Part shown: in pieces, positions 7,327 through 12,948 of the stretch
Layout of the letters: each line of letters begins with the position of its first letter
Position numbering within the stretch: the stretch's first letter is position 1
Assembly (NCBI GenBank): GCA_046765875.1
Contig: JBKPSJ010000123.1
Coordinates: 1 to 13,773 of the forward strand
DNA: 13,773 bases
Direction: 5' to 3'
Origin: DASRHY01 sp046765875
GTDB taxonomy: Bacteria; Actinomycetota; Actinomycetes; Propionibacteriales; Kribbellaceae
The notes under the pieces: model-generated
The model's input: only the letters and a program-made list of their open reading frames with translations
Told to the model about the DNA's origin: nothing
The model's database searches: none
Position numbers and translations under genes: made by a program

Positions 7327-7475
7327 TAGAGAGGTATCGGCATCGGGCCGGGAGCGCCTCACGGCGCGTGGCCGCTCGTAGCGGCTATATGTGGGACCCG
7401 GGGCTACCGCGGCCCGACGCCTGGATCAGTGTAGCGGTGCGCCCAACCCGCTAGCCAATGCGAGGAATCCCACAT

Positions 7476-8048
7476 TCACCAGAGATTTCCGGTGCGTTCG
7501 GCTCGCGCCGCGCTCTGCAACTGATCGGCCATCTCGACCAGTTTCGCGGCCGATCGGATCTGCTCGTGACCCTCGTCCGCAAGGTGTGCCCGGCCGGTCG
7601 CGACGATCCGCGCGAACGCAGACGCACGGTCCAGCGTGGTCGCGAAATCGCCGGTGACACCGCGCAGAACTGCATCTACCATGTCGCGCACTTCGTCCGG
7701 TCCGGGCGGATCGGCGACACCGGCAACCACAGCGTGCACCTCCGCGTACCCCCGGCCGGCGGCGTACTCGCGCGACACCGTCTCGGCGTGCTGATGCACC
7801 CAGGACCGCAGCAGGTACAGCCGCCACAGCGAACCAGGCAGCGACTCGGCCGGCGCGTCGGACCACAGGTCGGCCAGTTCGTCGAGGCCGAAGTCGTCGG
7901 CGAGCTTGACCACCCGTTGCACGATCTGCTCGTCGTGGCTGTTCTGCGCGCCGCGGACCAGCAGCGACGCGGTCCGGTGCGCGACCTCGGCGAGCGCAGC
8001 CGGGTCGTGCCGGCTTGGCAACGCGTCGAACAGGCCTGCGCCCGGCAT
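7476..8048 (-). CDS. Conserved-looking helical protein of unknown function
   Basis: I do not recognise this 190-residue protein. It looks fully helical and soluble: no signal peptide, no membrane segment, many Ala/Leu/Arg/Glu heptad-like stretches (for example 18-33, 40-52, 72-97, 117-131, 139-155, 163-184). Short features are NSHDEQIVQRVVKLADDFG (36-54), SLWRLYLLRSWVHQHAETVSR (73-93; key residues W75, W83, H85) and TGRAHLADEGHEQIRSAAKLVEMA (151-174; H155, D158, E159). The ATG at 8048 has AGGAG seven bases upstream; in-frame starts further up (8108) lack a comparable site, and GTG 8051 is a close alternative. Third codon positions are strongly G/C, as in real genes here. It is divergent from the 8180 gene and precedes, at a distance of 515 nt, the kinase operon on the same strand. 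Confidence 0.8.
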   Translation of the reverse strand: MPGAGLFDALPSRHDPAALAEVAHRTASLLVRGAQNSHDEQIVQRVVKLADDFGLDELADLWSDAPAESLPGSLWRLYLLRSWVHQHAETVSREYAAGRGYAEVHAVVAGVADPPGPDEVRDMVDAVLRGVTGDFATTLDRASAFARIVATGRAHLADEGHEQIRSAAKLVEMADQLQSAARAERTGNLW

Positions 8049-8088
8049 CACCGGTCTCCTGGGTCTGCTCACCCGCCCCATTGTTCCA

Positions 8089-8106
8089 GTGCCCCTACCG
8101 GCACCC
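8089..8106. repeat. Palindrome GTGCC-N6-GGCAC between divergent genes
   Basis: GTGCCCCTACCGGCACCC contains the inverted halves GTGCC and GGCAC (8089-8104). It resembles the left arm of the large repeat at 6978-6997 (GTGCCCCT then GGCACCC). Placed 41-58 bases upstream of the 7476-8048 gene start and about 75-90 upstream of the 8180 gene start, it could be a regulator site shared with the kinase promoter. Confidence 0.4.
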
Positions 8107-8166
8107 ATGCACCCGGCGGCGCGCCTCGCCGTACCGAAGCCGGCAAAGCCCGGGTGGGGTCGCGGA

Positions 8167-8172
8167 TAGGGT
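8167..8172 (+). promoter_or_regulatory. -10 box for the 8180 gene, leaderless
   Basis: TAGGGT ends seven bases before ATG 8180 and there is no ribosome-binding site, the same geometry as at 3373 and 6968. No clear -35 hexamer is seen 15-19 bases upstream. Confidence 0.5.
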
Positions 8173-8179
8173 GAGCGGT

Positions 8180-8572
8180 ATGGCAGGTGCCAAAGGCAAG
8201 GGCCAGCTGGTCAAGGCTGCGATCAAGTACGGCGTGCGCTACGGCCCGGTCGCGTTCGAGGCGTTCAAGCACGGCCGCGAGCCGGCGCAGCAGGCCGTGC
8301 AATCGGTGCTGGCCCGCCGCAACGCCCGCAAGATCGCCGTCGAGCACGCGAGGACGCTGCGCGAGGGGAGCCTGCTCAAGGTGATGCACGAGGGCCAGCC
8401 GGTGTGGTTCGTGTTCAGCGGTGACGAGATCGTCGCGACCTACCCGCAGGTCCCCATGGCCTCGTACGGCGACCTGCTCCGGCACACCGACCTGGCCAAC
8501 CGGATCCGCCCCGAGGACATGCCACGCACGCGCACTCCGGTGAACGTGCTGAACAAGCGTCGCAAGCGTTGA
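8180..8572 (+). CDS. Small basic hypothetical protein
   Basis: I do not recognise a named family for this 130-residue protein. The N-terminus (1-65) is a lysine/arginine-rich helical part, MAGAKGKGQLVKAAIKYGVR followed by a second helix with VLARRNARKIAVEHARTL (43-60). The middle forms a small beta unit, SLLKVMHEGQPVWFVFSGDEIVATYP (64-89; key residues W76, D82), and the end is basic (NKRRKR). It has no membrane segment or signal peptide. The start at ATG 8180 is supported by the TAGGGT box seven bases upstream. It is divergently arranged with the 7476-8048 gene across 131 nt. The TTGACA hexamer at 8569-8574 overlaps its stop codon. The basic charge would suit nucleic-acid or membrane-surface binding, but that is a guess. 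Confidence 0.82.
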   Translation: MAGAKGKGQLVKAAIKYGVRYGPVAFEAFKHGREPAQQAVQSVLARRNARKIAVEHARTLREGSLLKVMHEGQPVWFVFSGDEIVATYPQVPMASYGDLLRHTDLANRIRPEDMPRTRTPVNVLNKRRKR

Positions 8573-8632
8573 CACCGGCGTAATACCCCCGCAACACCCT
8601 TCGGCAATGCTCGGTACGGGTGTCCGTCGATA

Positions 8633-8640
8633 GGGAGGGG
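8633..8640 (+). promoter_or_regulatory. Strong ribosome-binding site for the ACT-GNAT gene
   Basis: GGGAGGGG lies six bases before ATG 8647 and settles that start over the in-frame ATG 8620, which has no such site. Upstream, ACACCC (8594-8599) and GGGTGT (8618-8623) form a weak inverted repeat in the 74-nt gap. Confidence 0.75.
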
Positions 8641-8646
8641 TGCACC

Positions 8647-9741
8647 ATGCTCTGGCGAATCAGGACGTCGCTGGCCGACCGGCCGGGCGCACTGGCAGAA
8701 CTCGCCGCACGCTGCGGTGCCGACGACATCAACATCCTCAGCCTGGAGGTGTTCACCACCGAGGCCGGCGCGGTCGACGAACTCGTCGTCTCCACCGGTG
8801 CCGGCTGGACGTCGGCCCGGCTCGCCGCGCTGGTGTCGGCGGCCGGATGCACCGGTACGTCGGTACGCGCGTGCCAGGCGGATGTGCTCAGCGACGGCCC
8901 CACGCGGTACCTCCGCGCCGCCCTGCGGCTGATCGACGACCCGTGCGCGGTAGACGACGAGTTGGAGCAACTCCAGGGCCTGAACGAGTACACGGCGGCC
9001 GAATGGGCCCGGGCGGACGTGCTGGTGGAGATCGCCGGGCGACTCGCCGACCGGTCTATCGACGAAGCCGGACCGCGGCCGGGCGACGGCGTGCCGGTGT
9101 TCCGGCCCGGTACCGTCGCCGACGCCGATGCCGTGGTCGCGATGCACGAGCGTTGTTCGCAGGAGTCCCGCGCGCAGCGGTACCACGTACCGATGGCCCG
9201 GCTGAGTCGTCGTACCGCCCGGTCGTTGTGCGCACCGACCGGTGGCGCCACGGTACTGGCGTGCGTCGGCGACGCGGTGGTGGGAATGGCGACGGTCGCG
9301 CCGTGGGACGAGCCTGAGGTGATGGAGGCCGCGGTGCTGGTCGAGGACGGCTGGCAGGGTCGCGGTCTCGGTACGACGCTGCTGCGCGAGGCCATCGACG
9401 CGGCCAGGTCCGGCGGCGCCGACCGGCTTGTCTGCATCGTCCAGCAGGGAAATACCGCGATGCTGCGGACGGTCGCCGCGACCCGTCTACGGGCCCGGGT
9501 GGTGAGCTCGGGCGACTATCTGACCGTGTCGGTCACGCTGACCGGATCCGGCGGCGCGGGTCGGGCAGACCAGTGGGCGCCGGTGGCTTATGGTCTGAGC
9601 CGTGGCGACGAACCGGGTACCGCAGCGCGGCCTGCTGGTGTACCTGCCGTCGAGCACGCGTTCGCCGGCTCGCGAGCTGTCCCGCCGGGTGCTGATCGCC
9701 CTGGGGCTGCTGGCCCTGATGGTGCTGATCGTCAGCGTTGA
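8647..9741 (+). CDS. ACT domain-containing GNAT acetyltransferase
   Basis: Two-domain protein of 364 residues. The ACT domain (1-78) begins MLWRIRTSLADRPGALAELA, the usual ligand-binding strand-helix, and contains DDINILSLEVF (26-36). After a helical linker comes a GNAT domain (about 150-298) with the acetyl-CoA loop VEDGWQGRGLGTTLL (232-246) and the final strand region QQGNTAMLRTV (266-276). Actinobacterial ACT/GNAT proteins studied elsewhere are lysine acetyltransferases controlled by amino acids; by that analogy this one may acetylate a metabolic enzyme when a particular amino acid binds the ACT domain. GGGAGGGG supports the ATG at 8647. The last 47 or so residues lie in a frame overlapping the channel gene (9602-9741) and are Gly/Ala/Pro/Arg-rich, unlike a folded domain. 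Confidence 0.85.
   Translation: MLWRIRTSLADRPGALAELAARCGADDINILSLEVFTTEAGAVDELVVSTGAGWTSARLAALVSAAGCTGTSVRACQADVLSDGPTRYLRAALRLIDDPCAVDDELEQLQGLNEYTAAEWARADVLVEIAGRLADRSIDEAGPRPGDGVPVFRPGTVADADAVVAMHERCSQESRAQRYHVPMARLSRRTARSLCAPTGGATVLACVGDAVVGMATVAPWDEPEVMEAAVLVEDGWQGRGLGTTLLREAIDAARSGGADRLVCIVQQGNTAMLRTVAATRLRARVVSSGDYLTVSVTLTGSGGAGRADQWAPVAYGLSRGDEPGTAARPAGVPAVEHAFAGSRAVPPGADRPGAAGPDGADRQR
9589..9594 (+). promoter_or_regulatory. -10 box for the channel gene, leaderless
   Basis: TATGGT ends seven bases before GTG 9602, matching the layout at 3373, 6968 and 8167. It lies inside the acetyltransferase gene. No clear -35 hexamer is visible. It would let the channel/glycohydrolase/kinase genes be expressed apart from the acetyltransferase. 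Confidence 0.45.
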
Positions 9742-10669
9742 CCGAGACGGTTACCGCGACGCGGCCGGTGACGGCGTCGACCTGGCCGACAGCATCTACT
9801 ACGCCACCGTCACCCTCACCACCACCGGGTACGGCGACATCACGCCGGTGACCACCTCGGCGCGGCTGGTCAACGCGTTCGTGGTCACGCCGCTGCGCAT
9901 CGCGTTCCTGGTCGTATTGGTCGGCACCACCATCGAGGTGCTGGCCCATGAGGGCCGCCGGATCATGCGCGACGCCCGATGGAGGAAGCGGATGAAGGAC
10001 CACATCATCGTGGTCGGGTACGGGACCAAGGGCCGCAGTGCGGTCCACACGGTGCTCGGCAACGGCGTCGACAAGGACAAGATCGTGGTGATCGACCCGC
10101 GGCCGCAGGCGGTCGAGAACGCGGGCATCGACCGGCTGGCGGCGTTCCTCGGTGACGCGACCAATCGCGCTGTACTGCACCGCGCGGAGGTGACCCGGGC
10201 CCGGCAGGTGATCGTCACCACCGACCGCGACGACTCGGCGGTGCTGGTCACGCTCGCGGTCCGGCAACTCAACCCGGACGCGCACTGCGTGGTCGCCGTC
10301 CGCGAGGAGGACAACGTGCCGCTGCTGCGGCAGAGCGGCGCCGACGCTGTCGTCACCTCCTCCGATGCGGTCGGCCGGCTGCTGGGGCTGTCCGCGGTCA
10401 GCCCGACGCTCGGCCAGGTGCTGGAGGATCTGCTGTCGTACGGCGAGGGGCTGGAGGTCGCGGAACGGCCGGTGCTCGGCCGCGAGGTGGGCAAGCCGTC
10501 GGCCTCGGTGGCGGACCGGGTGATCGCGATCGTCCGCGACGGCACCGTCTACCGGTACTACGACGCGGCGGTTTCGGTGCTGACGGCGGGCGACCGGCTG
10601 ATCGTCGTACGGCCCGCCGAGGAGACTCCCTGGGCCTCCCGTCCGGGCACCGCCGGCGACGAGGCCTGA
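9602..10669 (+). CDS. Two-TM potassium channel with RCK (TrkA-N/TrkA-C) domain
   Basis: Potassium channel subunit of 355 residues, expected to form a tetramer in the inner membrane with a cytosolic gating ring. TM1 is about 29-46, the pore helix and filter TTTGYGD 73-79, TM2 about 91-113. An RCK N-lobe follows (133-250) with the nucleotide-binding loop GYGTKG (139-144) and an acidic residue at the end of strand 2 (VVIDPRP, D165), then an RCK_C lobe (about 285-338). Order and length agree with the MthK/Kch type. TM1 starts soon after residue 28, so a much later start is excluded, and GTG 9602 is supported by TATGGT seven bases upstream. Gating by nucleotide, Ca2+ or other ligand cannot be told. 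The next gene begins five bases after its stop. Confidence 0.9.
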   Translation: MATNRVPQRGLLVYLPSSTRSPARELSRRVLIALGLLALMVLIVSVDRDGYRDAAGDGVDLADSIYYATVTLTTTGYGDITPVTTSARLVNAFVVTPLRIAFLVVLVGTTIEVLAHEGRRIMRDARWRKRMKDHIIVVGYGTKGRSAVHTVLGNGVDKDKIVVIDPRPQAVENAGIDRLAAFLGDATNRAVLHRAEVTRARQVIVTTDRDDSAVLVTLAVRQLNPDAHCVVAVREEDNVPLLRQSGADAVVTSSDAVGRLLGLSAVSPTLGQVLEDLLSYGEGLEVAERPVLGREVGKPSASVADRVIAIVRDGTVYRYYDAAVSVLTAGDRLIVVRPAEETPWASRPGTAGDEA

Positions 10670-10674
10670 CACAG

Positions 10675-11940
10675 ATGAGACTCGCCTGGGTGTACCCCGA
10701 GGAGCTGTTGCCGCACCAGCTCGTACAGTCGCGGGCCGAGGGTGTCGACGTCGCGGCGGCGACGAAGCGCTGGACCGAGGCCGGTGGTTCGCTCGAGCCG
10801 GGGAGACGCGGTACGTCGGACCTCCGCACGTTGGCGGCCGAGCTGCTGGCAGAGCTGGACGCTGCGACGCCGGCACCGGACTCGATCGTCGTACCGTCGC
10901 TCGATCGGTTGCCGGTGGCAACCAATTTGCCCGGCCGAGTGCTTGGTGGGTGGACGGGACGCGCGGCCGGTTGTCTGCTCGGCAAGCCGGTCGAAGGTAT
11001 GTCTCCGGACGAGATCCGCGCGGCGCTGACCACCAGCGGGCAGTGGCCGCCGCGTGCGTACATCACCGCCGAGGGCATGCCGGGCGACGTTCGCTGGCAC
11101 CACAGCGCCGACAAGAGCCTCCGCGAGAATCTGGACGGCATGCCCGAGGACGACGACCTGAACTACGCGATCCTCGCTCTGCTGCTGCTCGAACGCCACG
11201 GGCATGGGTTCACCACCGACGACGTCGCTACCGCCTGGCTGTGGGACCTGCCGGCCGGGCGGACATTCACCGCTGAGCGTGTTGCCTACCGCAACCTGCT
11301 GGACGGCGTACCCGTCGACCGGGCCGCGCTCGTGGCCAACCCGTTCCGCGAGTGGATCGGCGCTCAGATCCGTACCGACGTCTATGGCTGGGCCAATCCC
11401 GGCGACCGGACAGCGGCCGGCCGGCTCGCCGTCGTCGACGCTCGGCTCAGCCACACCCGTGCCGGCGTACACGGTGCGGTCTGGGTGGCTGCGATGTCCG
11501 CGGCCGCGCTGAGCCTGGAGGACGCGAGGGACGTGGTGAACGCCGGGCTGGAGGCGATACCGGCCGACGGCGAGATAGCGAAGGCCGTTCGGCTCGGGCT
11601 GGGTCTGGCCGGGTCTGGTCTGGACGACGCGCTCGCCGAACTGCACGCGACGTACGAAGGAATGCACTGGGTGCACGCGATCAACAACAGCGCCCTGGCT
11701 GCGTACGCGCTGGCGGCGGCTGATGGCGACTTCGAGACCGGGATCGCGATCGCGACGATGGGCGGTTGGGACACAGACTCGGTCGGCGCAACCGTCGGTG
11801 CGGTGCTCGGTGCGCTGCACGGCGTGCCGGACAAGTGGGCCGGTCCGCTCGACAACCGGATCGCGACAAGCCTGCCGGGGATGAACGGCGTCGCGATCGA
11901 CGCTATGGCCGCACGCACGCTGGAGGTCATGAAGCGGTGA
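10675..11940 (+). CDS. ADP-ribosylglycohydrolase family protein
   Basis: Protein of 421 residues of the ADP-ribosylglycohydrolase (DraG/ARH) fold, an all-helical hydrolase with two metal ions that cleaves ADP-ribosyl or related N-/O-ribosyl bonds. Signatures: GWTGRAAGCLLGKPVEG (92-108), PEDDDLNY (157-164; metal-binding acids E158-D161) and GGWDTDSVGATVGAVLGA (363-380; D366, D368). The EDDD and GWDTDS versions differ from the DDT and GDTDT of protein de-ADP-ribosylating members, so the substrate may be a free nucleoside or small riboside. About 85 residues precede the catalytic domain (MRLAWVYPEELLPHQLVQSR onward). The start follows the channel stop by five bases, and the end overlaps the kinase by GTGA. 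Linkage to a ribokinase suggests that ribose is the product used. Confidence 0.88.
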   Translation: MRLAWVYPEELLPHQLVQSRAEGVDVAAATKRWTEAGGSLEPGRRGTSDLRTLAAELLAELDAATPAPDSIVVPSLDRLPVATNLPGRVLGGWTGRAAGCLLGKPVEGMSPDEIRAALTTSGQWPPRAYITAEGMPGDVRWHHSADKSLRENLDGMPEDDDLNYAILALLLLERHGHGFTTDDVATAWLWDLPAGRTFTAERVAYRNLLDGVPVDRAALVANPFREWIGAQIRTDVYGWANPGDRTAAGRLAVVDARLSHTRAGVHGAVWVAAMSAAALSLEDARDVVNAGLEAIPADGEIAKAVRLGLGLAGSGLDDALAELHATYEGMHWVHAINNSALAAYALAAADGDFETGIAIATMGGWDTDSVGATVGAVLGALHGVPDKWAGPLDNRIATSLPGMNGVAIDAMAARTLEVMKR

Positions 11941-12827
11941 CCGAGGTCGTGGTGGTCGGCAGTGCGAACGTCGACCTCGTTCTGCCGGTCGAGCGCATCC
12001 CCCGGCCGGGCGAGACCGTACTGGCCTCCGGGCTGTCGCGGGGCCCGGGCGGCAAGGGCTCGAACCAGGCGGTGGCCGCGGCCCGGGCTGGTGCGACGAC
12101 GGCGTTCGTGGTCTCGCTCGGCGACGACGAGTCGGGCCGGCTGCTCGAATCGGTGCTGACCGATGCGGGTGTCGACCTGAGCCTGGCGCGGCGGACCCGG
12201 ACCCCGACCGGAACGGCGATCATCACGGTCGACGCGTCGGGAGAGAACAGCATCGTCGTCGCGCCGTCCGCCAACTCCGAGCTGACTCTGTCCGTCGAAG
12301 CGCTAGCCGCCGTCGCCGAGGCTCCGGTCGTGCTGACCCAGTTGGAAATCCCGTTCGAGACCGTACGCGCGGTCGCGGCCGCGGGCCGGTACGTGATCCT
12401 CAACGCTGCGCCGGCGGCGTCACTGGACGACGACCTCCTTGCCGATGTCGATCTGCTGGTCGTCAACGAGCACGAGGCCGCCGTTGTCAGCGGGGTCGAG
12501 GGCGGCTTGGAGGTCACCGGCCCTGCACTGCTCCGCCGAGTGCCAGCCGTCGTGGTGACCCTCGGCGGCGACGGCGCGCTGATACTGCGTAGTCACGCAC
12601 CTTTGGAGCGCGTGCCGGGAATCAAGGTCGAGGTGGTCGACACAACCGGGGCCGGGGACATCTTCTGTGGCGTGCTCGCCGCCGGTCTGGCGCAAGGTAC
12701 GGAGTTGCCGGAGGCGGTACGCCGGGCCAACGCCGCGGCCTCGTTGTCGGTACAGACCGCCGGCGCGGCCGATTCCGTACCGACGAGCGAGGCTATCGAC
12801 GCCCGCTACGCCGAGGCCTACCACTGA
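11937..12827 (+). CDS. rbsK: Ribokinase-like PfkB family carbohydrate kinase
   Basis: Phosphorylates ribose or a close sugar with ATP. The 296 residues show the PfkB/ribokinase set: GSANVDLV (8-15) with N11/D13 for sugar binding, GPGGKGSNQAVAAARAG (36-52), the NEHE motif (177-180), TLGGDGA (208-214) and the anion hole and catalytic base DTTGAGD (235-241; D241). These match ribokinase best; adenosine kinase or 2-keto-3-deoxygluconate kinase is less likely. The GTG start overlaps the stop of the glycohydrolase (11937-11940), so translation is coupled. Ribose released by the upstream enzyme would become ribose-5-phosphate, entering the pentose phosphate pathway; this is inference from linkage. 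A strong hairpin follows two bases after the stop. Confidence 0.85.
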   Translation: MTEVVVVGSANVDLVLPVERIPRPGETVLASGLSRGPGGKGSNQAVAAARAGATTAFVVSLGDDESGRLLESVLTDAGVDLSLARRTRTPTGTAIITVDASGENSIVVAPSANSELTLSVEALAAVAEAPVVLTQLEIPFETVRAVAAAGRYVILNAAPAASLDDDLLADVDLLVVNEHEAAVVSGVEGGLEVTGPALLRRVPAVVVTLGGDGALILRSHAPLERVPGIKVEVVDTTGAGDIFCGVLAAGLAQGTELPEAVRRANAAASLSVQTAGAADSVPTSEAIDARYAEAYH

Positions 12828-12828
12828 T

Positions 12829-12858
12829 CGGTGGGGCTGACGATCGTCGGCCCCACCG
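12829..12858 (+). terminator. Palindromic terminator after the ribokinase gene
   Basis: CGGTGGGGCTGAC pairs with GTCGGCCCCACCG around a GATC tetraloop, 13 base pairs with one T-G wobble, beginning at the second base after the stop codon. There is no T-run, as is common in GC-rich actinobacteria. It is the logical end of the 8647-12827 transcription unit, and it works for either strand. Confidence 0.75.
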
Positions 12859-12917
12859 TCGGTGCGGGCATGCGCCTCGAGTGCGATCTGTGAATATCTA
12901 GCCCGTCGCCGCGGCCA

Positions 12918-12948
12918 TTGGGTGCTGGGAGACTCGCCGGGGTATATG
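12918..12948 (+). promoter_or_regulatory. Candidate promoter of the PhoD-like gene
   Basis: TTGGGT (12918-12923) and TATATG (12943-12948) are 19 bases apart. The -10-like box overlaps the ATG at 12946. If it is used, transcription would begin close to GTG 12955, so the first codon could be that GTG or the ATG at 12967 instead of 12946. Confidence 0.35.

Larger units (their letters stand above)
6961..7475. other. 515-nt non-coding, hairpin-rich region upstream of the HipA-like kinase
   Basis: No reading frame here has the strong G/C third-position bias of the neighbouring genes. The region holds the inverted repeat 6978-7050, a related hairpin 7288-7326, and small perfect stem-loops: 7220-7232 (5 bp), 7252-7266 (GTTGCC/GGCAAC, loop ggg) and 7371-7385 (GCCGCT/AGCGGC, loop cgt), plus a 5-bp stem GCGCC-tcac-GGCGC just before the last. 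On the plus strand a weak promoter-like pair TTGTTC (7077-7082) and TAGTGT (7102-7107), 19 bases apart, could start an RNA toward these hairpins. I could not match it to tRNA, tmRNA, RNase P RNA, SRP RNA or a riboswitch class. Either a structured RNA or the decayed remains of one or more genes would explain it. Confidence 0.5.

Noticed and set aside
7193..7381. Possible small plus-strand gene starting at ATG 7193 (about 62 codons)
   Set aside because: About a quarter of its third positions are A or T, much more than in neighbouring genes; no ribosome-binding site or leaderless box. It overlaps the hairpins.
7051..7475. tRNA, tmRNA, RNase P RNA, SRP RNA or riboswitch
   Set aside because: No T-loop GTTCRA motif, no RNase P or SRP consensus and no recognisable riboswitch core could be found by eye.
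8569..8574. TTGACA at the stop codon of the 8180 gene as -35 box
   Set aside because: No TAnnnT box at 15-19 bases downstream, so it is kept only as a remark.
9533..10921. Long minus-strand frame of 462 residues across the channel gene
   Set aside because: Antisense shadow with a composition typical of GC-rich non-coding frames; the plus-strand channel has filter and RCK motifs.
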